32,192 bases of DNA from Candidatus Sumerlaeia bacterium (GTDB lineage Bacteria; Sumerlaeota; Sumerlaeia; SLMS01; JAHLLQ01): assembly GCA_028284075.1 (NCBI GenBank), contig JANQSL010000049.1, forward strand, positions 1 to 32,192. Direction: 5' to 3'. This document shows positions 24,796 to 32,192 of the stretch, one piece after another (within the stretch, counting starts at the first letter, position 1; each line of letters starts with the position of its first letter). The notes beneath the pieces were generated by a model, which had not been told where the DNA came from, did not search any database, and saw only the letters and a program-made list of their open reading frames with translations. Made by a program: the position numbers and the translations under genes.

Positions 24796-25911
24796 TTAAT
24801 CAAGGCTCCTGAATTTTCTCGTCGTCTTTGTCTTTATCTTCAGACCCGTTGCCAGAAGCGTATACGTCTGCATGAAGTCGGTCCGCCCACCCTGGACCTC
24901 ACTGAATTCGTAACGCGCCCACTCCGGAACTCCCGGCAATGGAATGTTGCGCCCGACAGACATCGCCATGGCCTTGTTGGTGTTGAGCTTCGCGAAACCC
25001 TTTTCCGGCTCATGTGTTGCATCCATCGGCCACCAGGATCCGTCCGGCATCATGACTTCCGCCCATGCATGAGAACCAACCGTATGGGTACCATCCGGCT
25101 TTGCATCCAGGGCAACAAGTCCTCCGACGAAACGTGCGGGAATTCCATCGGCACGGCAGAGTGCCACGAACAAGTCGGCATACTGACCGCAATCCCCCGT
25201 GCCCGTCGCGAGCGCCGACAAACATCCGCGCTCCGGCGGTGGATAGACGTACGTCATGTGATTGCGAACCCATTTGAAAATTGAGTCGGCACGCTCAATG
25301 GGATGAACGGCGGACAGGCCTCGCGCTTCCGCCGCGGCCACACGAATTTCGTTTGTGAGTTCCACGTACGGCTCTGACTTCGTGTAAAACAAATACACCG
25401 GATCGAGTGTATCGTACTCGATCGGCACCGTGGCCGCATCAAACACCGGAAGATAGGTGTGCAAAGACCCCTCATAGGTTCGTGCCATCGTAAAGGACTC
25501 ACCGTTCGCAACCCGTTCGCTGAAGTCCCAGTGGAAAACCTCATTGTTGTTTTCCGGCTCGAAAACCCGGCGGGTCGGCGGCTCCTCTACACCTGTCAGA
25601 CGAATCCCCTGCTGGCCGAAATGATTCCGCATGTTGGAGGACCACACCATCAGCGTCGGCGGAGTATGCAGTGGAATGCCAAGACGTTCGTTTTCCGCCC
25701 GCAGCTCCTCGCCTTCAAGCACCTCTTCCACCGTGACCTTCACGACGATGTCGAACGTGAAGGGCCGCTCGTCCTCCAGAGCATCGGCATGAGGCGATGC
25801 CACGACGCGCGATGGCATGGGATGATCGGGAAAGGTTCGCGGAGTTCTGCCACAGGCAGTCGCCAAAGCCACTCCAATGAAGATCAAAGAGGTTCGTTTC
25901 AGAGCGTTCAC
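24796..25911 (-). CDS. Transglutaminase-like (papain-fold) probable lipoprotein
   Basis: 371 residues from GTG 25911, with AGG nine bases upstream; longer readings would run into the divergent polX leader. The N-terminus LKRTSLIFIGVALATAC looks like a lipoprotein signal with C20, although A replaces the usual L at -3. A beta-rich N-terminal domain (about 50-190) precedes the transglutaminase core: C241 in GTGDCGQYADLFVALCRADG, H281 in GSHAWAEVMMPDGSWWPMDA and D297 in the same segment form the C-H-D triad. Family members act as proteases, amidases or cross-linkers; which one cannot be told. The stop codon is inside a short GCCTT/AAGGC hairpin that could serve as a weak terminator. Monocistronic. 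Confidence 0.9.
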   Translation of the reverse strand: MNALKRTSLIFIGVALATACGRTPRTFPDHPMPSRVVASPHADALEDERPFTFDIVVKVTVEEVLEGEELRAENERLGIPLHTPPTLMVWSSNMRNHFGQQGIRLTGVEEPPTRRVFEPENNNEVFHWDFSERVANGESFTMARTYEGSLHTYLPVFDAATVPIEYDTLDPVYLFYTKSEPYVELTNEIRVAAAEARGLSAVHPIERADSIFKWVRNHMTYVYPPPERGCLSALATGTGDCGQYADLFVALCRADGIPARFVGGLVALDAKPDGTHTVGSHAWAEVMMPDGSWWPMDATHEPEKGFAKLNTNKAMAMSVGRNIPLPGVPEWARYEFSEVQGGRTDFMQTYTLLATGLKIKTKTTRKFRSLD

Positions 25912-25990
25912 TGTTGCCAACCTGTCCGGTGAGAGTCTTGCATCCCGATCAGGCTCTACGAATTCTCCGGCGAAGGCAACGCCTACCGTG

Positions 25991-27721
25991 TCCATAAAAA
26001 GCAAACTTCTCGACCAACTGCGCAGGATGGCTGTCCTGATGGAACTGGACGGCGCGAACTCCTTCCGTGTGAATGCTTATACAAAAGCCATTCGCGCTCT
26101 TGGGGATGAAACAATCGATCTTGAAAAGGCCGCGGCGGACGGAAACCTCACAAAGATCGACGGCGTCGGCAAAGGGATCGCCGAGAAGATCGAGGAATAC
26201 ATCAAGCACGGGTCCATTGAGGAGGTGTCGAAACTGGCATCGAAATATCCGCCGGGCCTCGTGGAGATGACGGAAATCCCCGGCTTCGGTGCAAAGAAGG
26301 CACGCCTCGTTTTCGAGGAACTTGGCATGACCACGATCGAGGAGCTGGAGAGAGGATGCGAAGACGGCCGCGTGGCCGAACTGAAGGGTTTTGGCAGAAA
26401 GTCGGCGGAAAAAATCGTGCAGGGCATTGCACAAATGCGAAAGCACTCGGGCCGGTTTCGCATCGACGTGGCCTGGGAATCGGCTCAACCCATTTTGAAA
26501 GCCCTGCGCGATCACAAGTCCGTACAATGCGTCGAAGTTGCCGGAAGTCTTCGGCGCTGGCGTGAAACCGCAAAGGATCTCGATTTCGTCTGCGCGACGG
26601 CAAACCCCGATGACGTGATGGAATTCTTTACCACTCTCGCCAGTGTCGATACTGTCACCGGAAAGGGTTCGACAAAATCCAGTGTCGTTCTGGATTCAGG
26701 AATAGGCGCGGATCTGCGCTGTGTGGACCCGGCACATTACCCCTTCACGCTTCAACACTTTTCCGGATCGAAGGAGCACAACACAAGGTTGCGTGGGCTC
26801 GCGAAGGACAAGGGCATGAAGAGCAGCGAGTACGGTCTCTTCCCCGACGGACAGGAAACCTCTCTCCCGGCCGAAACCGAAGAAGACATCTACAAACATC
26901 TTGGCCTTGCGTACATCGAACCGGAAATGCGCGAGGACACGGGTGAAATTGAGGCCGCGCAGAAAGATCAACTCCCTCTGCTTGTAACAAGCGAGGACCT
27001 TGTCGGCCTTCCTCACATGCATACTGAATACAGCGACGGGCAGCCGACTCTTGAGGATTACGCAAAGTGGGCGGCGGAAAACGGCTACGAGTGGATGGGC
27101 ATCAGCGATCACAGTAAAACGGCAGCGTATGCCGGCGGCCTGCAACCGGATCGCGTCAGAAGACAGTGGGCGGAAATTGCCAGGGTTAATAAAGAGTGGA
27201 AGCATCGCGGCGTCGTGCTGCTCAAAGGCATCGAGTCGGATATTCTGACTGATGGAGCGCTCGATTATGACGAGGATTTGTTGAAGGAATTCGACTTCAT
27301 CGTCGCAAGCATTCACAGTCAGTTCAACTTTTCGGAGGAACAGCAGACCGCCCGCATGCTCGCGGCGATTGAAAACCCATACACCTCCATCCTTGGTCAC
27401 ATGACCGGACGCCTGCTGCTCAAGCGCGACGGCTATCAGGTTAACCAGAAGGAAATCATCAGGCGCTGCGCAAAAGAAAGCGTCATCATCGAAATCAACA
27501 GCAACCCGGCCCGCCTCGATCTCGACTGGAGGCTCCTGCACTTTGCGCTGGAGGAAGGCTGTTACCTGTGCCTCAGCCCTGACGCCCACACGCTCGGCAT
27601 GCTTGAGCACATCCGCTACGGTGTCGGAATCGCGCGCAAGGGATGGGTGACAAAAGACCGCCTGGCAAACTGCTGGAACGCGGCAGGGTTTCTCAAATTC
27701 GTTCGCAAACGCCGTTCGTGA
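25991..27721 (+). CDS. polX: Family X DNA polymerase with PHP domain (PolX)
   Basis: 576 residues from GTG 25991, chosen because the family starts just before LLDQLRRMAVLMELDGANSF; no strong Shine-Dalgarno. Helix-hairpin-helix motifs occur at about 55 (IDGVGKGIAEKI), 95 (IPGFGAKKARLV) and 130 (LKGFGRKSAEKI). The polymerase motif VAGSLRRWRETAKDLDF has D196 and D198, and the third carboxylate is D241 in ADLRC. The PHP domain begins LPHMHTEYSDGQ (H342, H344) and continues with GISDHSK, ASIHSQF, GHMTGR, EINSNP and SPDAH, so its metal ligands look intact. Bacterial PolX fills gaps in base excision repair and the PHP domain gives 3'-5' exonuclease or AP endonuclease activity. The next gene starts one base after its stop. 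Confidence 0.94.
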   Translation, partial: SIKSKLLDQLRRMAVLMELDGANSFRVNAYTKAIRALGDETIDLEKAAADGNLTKIDGVGKGIAEKIEEYIKHGSIEEVSKLASKYPPGLVEMTEIPGFGAKKARLVFEELGMTTIEELERGCEDGRVAELKGFGRKSAEKIVQGIAQMRKHSGRFRIDVAWESAQPILKALRDHKSVQCVEVAGSLRRWRETAKDLDFVCATANPDDVMEFFTTLASVDTVTGKGSTKSSVVLDSGIGADLRCVDPAHYPFTLQHFSGSKEHNTRLRGLAKDKGMKSSEYGLFPDGQETSLPAETEEDIYKHLGLAYIEPEMREDTGEIEAAQKDQLPLLVTSEDLVGLPHMHTEYSDGQPTLEDYAKWAAENGYEWMGISDHSKTAAYAGGLQPDRVRRQWAEIARVNKEWKHRGVVLLKGIESDILTDGALDYDEDLLKEFDFIVASIHSQFNFSEEQQTARMLAAIENPYTSILGHMTGRLLLKRDGYQVNQKEIIRRCAKESVIIEINSNPARLDLDWRLLHFALEEGCYLCLSPDAHTLGMLEHIRYGVGIARKGWVTKDRLANCWNAAGFLKFVRKRRS

Positions 27722-27722
27722 C

Positions 27723-29444
27723 GTGACACGTAAATACCGTTTTCTCTTTGTGGCATATCGCTGGGGCGAAGACCTGACCGGTGGCGCGGAGATTCATCAC
27801 CGGCGCCTGGTACAAGACCTTCTCGAACTTGGCCACGATGTCGAAGTCTGGACAACAACCGGGCGCGGCATCGAGCCCGTCGCACACTGGGCCGTGCAGT
27901 GGCACGAGGGGTATGAACCGGGTCTTTGTGAAGAGAACGGTATCCGCGTGCGGCGTTTCCCGCTGAAACGGCTGCCGCGGCAAATTCTCGCTCTCGGTTC
28001 AAAAGCTCTGCAGCGGCGAACTGAAAAACGAATCCAGGCGGATACCGGTCTACAGTCGATTCTCGAACAGACAAAACAAGGCCTGAATCCAGGGGTTTAC
28101 CTCTTCGATGGATGGCATCATCCTGAGACTACAAACGAGAGTGTTCAACGATGGTCCATGCAGCATGCACGAATTCTCGTCGCCGGTGTAAGCGGCGATG
28201 GTGTATTGTGCATCCGGGGAAGTGTTCCTCACGAAACATTCATGACCGTCGGCAAAGAGAAATTCCATCTCTCCGGCGACTTTGAAATTTCCACTCATGT
28301 ATCAGGAAATTCGAATATTGTCGAAGTTCCGGTTTTCGTTCGAACACCGTTTCGCCCTGCACGGGATCATCGTACACTGGGAATCCTTGCAGACAGGATT
28401 CTCTGGCGAACGGCGGACAATGTGGAGTTCGAATGTGATCTCTGGCGCGATCATCGGGCACTTGGCAGATTGGCGGGCAGAGAGTGGTGCAGATACCTTC
28501 TTGATTCCATGGACAGCATCGAAAACCGATGGAGCATTCTCTTCGACTTCCTTCGTGGACCACGTTCCTCCACTCTGAGGAAAGCCCTCGCGAAACTACC
28601 TGAGGATTTCGACTACGTCATCGCGGCAAACCTCCCGTGGTCGATCATTCCCATGGTGGCAAAGCATTGCCCGCTGCCCATGCTCGCCATGCCGCTGTGG
28701 CATATCGAGGACGACTACTACTATTGGAAGGACTATGTCGATGCGCTCAGGCGGGCGAAGCTGGTCATGGCCAACACACCTTACGCCGCGGAGCAGTTCT
28801 ACACACCCATGGGTGTGCACGCCCGGTTTGTCGGACCTGGAGTTCTCCCTCCGGGAGGCGAAGTCAGCAATGCACGAAATGAAGAGCGTGAAATATGGAA
28901 AGACTCTCTTGGAATAACAGAAGACGAAGCGGTTGTCTTATGTGTTTGCCGCAAGTCGCCGGAGAAACGCTACGATCTGATCGTCGACGCGATTGGCGAA
29001 CTGCGCAAGAAGGGAAAGCATGTGCGAATGGTTCTCATCGGACCCGATGGCGACCGGCGTCCCTTGCCGGATCATGTCATTTATCCCGGCCGCGTCAACG
29101 ACGAGGAACTGGAAGCGGCATACCGCAATTGCGATGTGTTTGTGCTGATGTCAGAGACTGAGTCCTTCGGGATGGTGCTGGCGGAGGCCTGGATGCGCGG
29201 CAAACCGGTCATCGCAAACCGGGCCTGCGGGCCCGCGGCTTCGCTGATCCACGAAGGAGAGGACGGCTTGCTGGCCTCGGACTCCGAGGAACTTGCGCGC
29301 CTCATTGCTGACCTGACGGACAACCCCGGCCGTGCACACACCATGGGCAAGGCCGGCCGCGAAAAGGCACTTCGTGAGTATACTCAACGTGCGGCAACGG
29401 AGCGGTTGCTGGCGGCAATCGATGAGCTGCCCGCCGCTCGATAG
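27723..29444 (+). CDS. GT4-family glycosyltransferase with inserted beta-rich module (573 aa)
   Basis: GTG 27723 lies one base after the polX stop, so translation is probably coupled. N-terminal GT-B half starts YRFLFVAYRWGEDLTGGAEI (GGAE loop at 20-23). The C-terminal half is classic GT4: VLCVCRKSPEKRYDLIVDAI, LIGPDGDRRPL, VIYPGRVNDEELEAAYRNCD and the E-x7-E motif E480-SFGMVLA-E488. Usual members have about 370-420 residues; this one is about 150 longer because residues about 122-228 interrupt the N-terminal half. That segment (DGWHHPETTNESVQRWSMQH, then VEVPVFVRTPFRPARDHRTL) resembles beta-sandwich modules with a G-x-x-x-P-E...RW-S start found in other carbohydrate enzymes. Retaining glycosyl transfer from a nucleotide sugar is expected; acceptor unknown. 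Confidence 0.9.
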   Translation: MTRKYRFLFVAYRWGEDLTGGAEIHHRRLVQDLLELGHDVEVWTTTGRGIEPVAHWAVQWHEGYEPGLCEENGIRVRRFPLKRLPRQILALGSKALQRRTEKRIQADTGLQSILEQTKQGLNPGVYLFDGWHHPETTNESVQRWSMQHARILVAGVSGDGVLCIRGSVPHETFMTVGKEKFHLSGDFEISTHVSGNSNIVEVPVFVRTPFRPARDHRTLGILADRILWRTADNVEFECDLWRDHRALGRLAGREWCRYLLDSMDSIENRWSILFDFLRGPRSSTLRKALAKLPEDFDYVIAANLPWSIIPMVAKHCPLPMLAMPLWHIEDDYYYWKDYVDALRRAKLVMANTPYAAEQFYTPMGVHARFVGPGVLPPGGEVSNARNEEREIWKDSLGITEDEAVVLCVCRKSPEKRYDLIVDAIGELRKKGKHVRMVLIGPDGDRRPLPDHVIYPGRVNDEELEAAYRNCDVFVLMSETESFGMVLAEAWMRGKPVIANRACGPAASLIHEGEDGLLASDSEELARLIADLTDNPGRAHTMGKAGREKALREYTQRAATERLLAAIDELPAAR

Positions 29445-29500
29445 CGGGCGGCGAACGGAAAACCATTGGCACGGCTCACCCGCCCCCCTACCCCTGCCGC

Positions 29501-29524
29501 CGGTCCCGAACGGACCGTTTTCAA
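29501..29524 (+). terminator. Rho-independent terminator after the polX-GT4 unit
   Basis: CGGTCC (29501-29506) and GGACCG (29512-29517) pair perfectly with loop CGAAC, followed by TTTTC. It lies 57 bases after the GT4 stop and 31 bases before the ychF start. Confidence 0.7.
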
Positions 29525-29554
29525 CTTTCATCCCCTCTGAACTCCCTCTTCATT

Positions 29555-30655
29555 ATGGCACTGAGTATCGGAATCGTCGGTCTTCCCAACGTCGGTAAAA
29601 GCACGACGTTCAACGCCCTGACGAAACAGCAAAACGCCGAGGCGGCGAACTATCCCTTCTGCACCATCGAGCCCAACAAGGCCATTGTTGCGGTTCCGGA
29701 CGAGCGGCTGCAGAAACTGGCGGACATTGTCAAACCGCAGCAGGTTCTTCCCGCCACCATTGAGTTTGTCGATATTGCGGGTCTCGTTGAGGGTGCCAGC
29801 AAGGGAGAGGGACTCGGCAACCAGTTCCTTGCCAACATTCGTGAAACGGCTGCCATCGTGCACGTTGTGCGCTGTTTTGACGATGAAAACGTCGTTCATG
29901 TGAACGGCGCGCCGGATCCGAAGGCGGACATTGAGATCATCGAAACGGAACTGATTCTTGCCGACTATCAGGCCCTTGAAAAACGCATGGACAAACTCGC
30001 CAAGCAGGCCCGCGGCGACAAAAAGGCAGTGCCGTTGCATGATTTGGCGAAAAAAGTGCTCGATCATCTTGGCGAGGGAAACGCTGTCAGTGCCTGGCCT
30101 GAGAAGGACGATGACACCTTTCGACAGCTTGCGGGAGAGATGAATTTTCTCACTGCAAAGACAGTGATTTTCGCCGCCAACGTCGATGAAGACGGATTAC
30201 TGGAAGAGAACGATTATGTGAAACGGATTCGCGAGCTGGCTTCACAGCGTGGCGACGAAGTGGTCGTCCTTTGCGCCAAGGTTGAGGAGGAAATGGCGGG
30301 TCTCAGTGATGAGGAACGGGCTGAATTTTTGACGGAAATGGGCATCACGGAGAGCGGTCTCGAGCAGGTTATTCACAAAGGCTACGCCGCGCTGGGCCTG
30401 ATGAGCTATTTCACCGCCGGTGAGAAGGAAGTGCGCGCCTGGACCGTGCGGCGAGGCGCAAAGGGACCGGAAGCGGCTGGCGTGATTCACACGGATTTCG
30501 AGCGCGGCTATATTCGTGCTGAAACGATCGCCTACGATGACTACGTGGCCTGCAACGGCGAGTCCGGCGCGAAGGAAGCGGGCAAACTGCGCATCGAAGG
30601 GAAAGAGTATGTCGTGCAGGACGGCGACGTGATGCACTTCCGATTCAGCGTGTAG
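29555..30655 (+). CDS. ychF: Obg-family GTPase/ATPase YchF
   Basis: 366 residues, the normal length. G1 is [15 protein letters not shown] (9-23), G3 is [20 protein letters not shown], and the G4 position reads FAANVDEDG, the NxxE form that makes YchF prefer ATP over GTP. The C-terminal TGS domain ends [19 protein letters not shown]. YchF binds ribosomes and takes part in stress and redox responses. No Shine-Dalgarno is evident before ATG 29555 (pyrimidine-rich TCCCTCTTCATT). It has a terminator just upstream and a strong bidirectional one downstream, so it is probably monocistronic. Confidence 0.96.
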   Translation: MALSIGIVGLPNVGKSTTFNALTKQQNAEAANYPFCTIEPNKAIVAVPDERLQKLADIVKPQQVLPATIEFVDIAGLVEGASKGEGLGNQFLANIRETAAIVHVVRCFDDENVVHVNGAPDPKADIEIIETELILADYQALEKRMDKLAKQARGDKKAVPLHDLAKKVLDHLGEGNAVSAWPEKDDDTFRQLAGEMNFLTAKTVIFAANVDEDGLLEENDYVKRIRELASQRGDEVVVLCAKVEEEMAGLSDEERAEFLTEMGITESGLEQVIHKGYAALGLMSYFTAGEKEVRAWTVRRGAKGPEAAGVIHTDFERGYIRAETIAYDDYVACNGESGAKEAGKLRIEGKEYVVQDGDVMHFRFSV

Positions 30656-30673
30656 TCCATCGCGATCCTATAT

Positions 30674-30717
30674 AAAAACGGCAAGGACCGGCAATACCCC
30701 GGCCGCTGCCGTTTTTT
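30674..30717. terminator. Bidirectional Rho-independent terminator
   Basis: AAAAACGGCA (30674-30683) pairs with TGCCGTTTTT (30707-30716) around an inner CCGG/CCGG stem (30688-30691 and 30699-30702). The T-run on + and the A-run on the left arm let it end both ychF transcripts and those of the convergent peptide-binding protein gene. Confidence 0.9.
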
Positions 30718-30730
30718 ATCCCACACTTCG

Positions 30731-32192
30731 CTATTCCCGATAACCCCGTGTCACATCGACGCCTGCCAGCGGTGTCTCGACGATTCCCTTGATGTCGGTG
30801 CGCAGCAGAACCGGCGTATTGTACTCCCAGATGGGAGCAATGATACAGTCTTCCTCGAGGATAAGACGTTCCGCCTCGATGATGTACTCAAGACGCTTCT
30901 CCGGATCGGCTTCGGTGCGAATCTTCGCCAGCAGACCGTCGTATTCCTGACTGGAATAGCCTGCGCCGTTTTTCTCATGCCCGGTTTCAAAAATCTCAAG
31001 GAATGTCAGAGGATCGAGATAGTCGCCAATCCAGGAGGAACGGGCGAACTCAAAGTTGTGGGAGCGAATCGCCTTGAGAAGCTCGCCCCATTCCACGTTC
31101 TGAATCTGTACGTCCGCACCGAGTTGCATGTTCCAGAACGTCTGAGCGGTTTCCGCGATGTCGATGTTGATCGAGTCGCTGTTCACCATATAGGTCACTC
31201 GCGGAATCGGCTTGTCGTCGCCATAGCCGGCGTCCGCCAGAACCTCTTTGGCTTTCTCGAGATCCTCTTCGTATTCCTCCGGATTGAAGTAGGCGGGGGC
31301 GATATCGCGGTAGTCCTTTCCGTCTCCCATGAGCATTCCATGAGGAATGTATCCTGTTGCGGGAAGTTCACCGCGCCGAACGATTCGTTCCGCGATCAAC
31401 TTGCGGTTGATGGCCTGACTGAAGGCCTTGCGTAAAGCGATGTCCGCAAAGGGCCCCTTTTGCAGATTGAAGGTGATGAAGTAGATACCAAGCATCGGCG
31501 AGTTGCCAAAATCAGGACGCTTCATCATTTCGGCGGCTTCGCGATTGGGAACGGTGCTGGTCATGTCGATGTCACCCGCTTCATACGCGGCGAGCTCTGT
31601 CGGTGTCTGCTCGATGTAGTGAAACTCCACCGTCTCCCAGAAAATTTCATCGGGGGAATGGTAGTGAGGATTGCGAACAGCGATCAAACGGCTCTTGGGA
31701 AGGATTTCCTTCGGCATGAACGGTCCGTTAACCACGAACGTTTCGGGGTTTTCCACCCAGTCGTCTCCGTGCTCTTCGATTGTATCGCGGTGAAGGGGAT
31801 ACCAGGCAGGGTGGGAGAGCAGGCTGGGGAAGTAACTTGTCGGATTACTGAGGGTGATTTCCAGCGTGTGATCGTCGACAGCCCGAATACCAAGCAGGTC
31901 CGCGTTGCGATCCGTGCCGGTAAAGTAGTCTTTGCCGCCCTTCAGGAAGGTGTAAACCATCATGCCCATGGCAGCGCCGGTATCCGGCGTCAGGATGCGT
32001 TCCACGGCGTAGACAAAGTCAGCGGCGACCAACGGATCACCGTTACTCCACTTCGCGTCGGGATTCAGGTCGAACGTCCAGACCGTGTAGGATCCGTCAT
32101 GGTCCCAGGACTTCGCGACACCGGGAAGAGGCGACCCGTCGCTGTCCATTCGCACGAGAGGTTCGAAGGTGTTGCGCACGACATTGTGGCTG
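30731..32192 (-). CDS. Oligopeptide ABC transporter substrate-binding protein, OppA family (5' end outside window)
   Basis: The frame is open through the right edge, so the first codons, including the signal peptide, are missing; 486 residues are visible. The N-terminal visible part, NVVRNTFEPLVRMDSDGSPL, then AKSWDHDGSYTVWTFDLNPD and AKWSNGDPLVAADFVYAVER, is the solute-binding family 5 signature (SBP_bac_5). RKAFSQAINRKLIAERI and the C-terminal SQEYDGLLAKIRTEADPEKR continue it. It should bind peptides in the periplasm for an Opp/Dpp-type importer whose other genes are not in the window. The KWSNGDP and RIL.PDTG features are closer to OppA than to nickel- or dipeptide-binding members. Ends 13 bases after a bidirectional terminator. 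Confidence 0.93.
   Translation of the reverse strand, partial: SHNVVRNTFEPLVRMDSDGSPLPGVAKSWDHDGSYTVWTFDLNPDAKWSNGDPLVAADFVYAVERILTPDTGAAMGMMVYTFLKGGKDYFTGTDRNADLLGIRAVDDHTLEITLSNPTSYFPSLLSHPAWYPLHRDTIEEHGDDWVENPETFVVNGPFMPKEILPKSRLIAVRNPHYHSPDEIFWETVEFHYIEQTPTELAAYEAGDIDMTSTVPNREAAEMMKRPDFGNSPMLGIYFITFNLQKGPFADIALRKAFSQAINRKLIAERIVRRGELPATGYIPHGMLMGDGKDYRDIAPAYFNPEEYEEDLEKAKEVLADAGYGDDKPIPRVTYMVNSDSINIDIAETAQTFWNMQLGADVQIQNVEWGELLKAIRSHNFEFARSSWIGDYLDPLTFLEIFETGHEKNGAGYSSQEYDGLLAKIRTEADPEKRLEYIIEAERLILEEDCIIAPIWEYNTPVLLRTDIKGIVETPLAGVDVTRGYRE

Overview
The window looks like chromosomal DNA of an uncultured Gram-negative bacterium. A TolC-family outer-membrane protein, a probable lipoprotein, many Sec signal peptides and a periplasmic C-terminal processing protease all point to a double membrane. 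The secreted HzsA-related protein, the DUF1343/NamZ-type enzyme, large secreted proteins with an N-terminal 'NG..I.G' beta module, and an RNase E/G with a Lys/Ala-rich tail are a mix I associate with PVC-like or candidate-phylum lineages. That placement is inference; no rRNA or other decisive marker is present. I see no tRNA, rRNA, IS element, prophage or CRISPR array. Coding density is high and base composition is moderately GC-rich and looks even throughout.

Layout, left to right. 1-1259 (-): 5' part of a secreted HzsA-related beta-propeller-like protein. 1493-2965 (+): a membrane-anchored TPR protein and a STAS-domain protein. 2974-3786 (-): a six-helix voltage-gated cation channel with a calcium-channel-like filter. 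3965-6625 (+): a secreted 886-residue protein with tandem 87-88 residue repeats. 6622-6915 (-): a small unknown protein. 7079-12827 (+): cell-wall and glycan genes (DUF1343/NamZ-like, multidomain GH13 amylase, RmlC-like cupin, GT2). 12828-15565 (-): RNase E/G followed by a 59-residue single-helix membrane protein. 15988-18241 (+): a second RmlC-like cupin, a polytopic membrane protein, an NTF2-like protein and a SUKH protein. 18283-21553 (-): a tight five-gene housekeeping operon, dnaJ/cbpA-like, HIT, ybeY, tfoX-N and era. 21653-24623 (+): TolC-like protein and S41 protease. 24796-25911 (-): transglutaminase-like lipoprotein. 25991-29444 (+): PolX-PHP and a GT4 with an inserted domain. 29555-30655 (+): ychF. 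30731-32192 (-): 3' part of an oligopeptide-binding protein.

The clearest functional unit is the era-ybeY operon (ribosome maturation, RNA quality control, chaperone); RNase E/G is encoded nearby in its own unit. A second theme is surface and periplasmic polysaccharide handling: two glycosyltransferases, two RmlC-like cupins, NamZ-like and GH13 enzymes. Several starts are GTG or TTG and were chosen from Shine-Dalgarno sequences.

I found no coherent defence island or new multi-gene system. The most unusual signals are single-gene features: the tandem-repeat secreted protein, the channel filter TLEDWTD, the RNase E/G histone-H1-like tail with a downstream small membrane protein, the GT4 with an inserted beta-rich module, an Era with a changed G4 motif, and leader hairpins that would hide ribosome binding sites in the 16.5-17.8 kb gene series.
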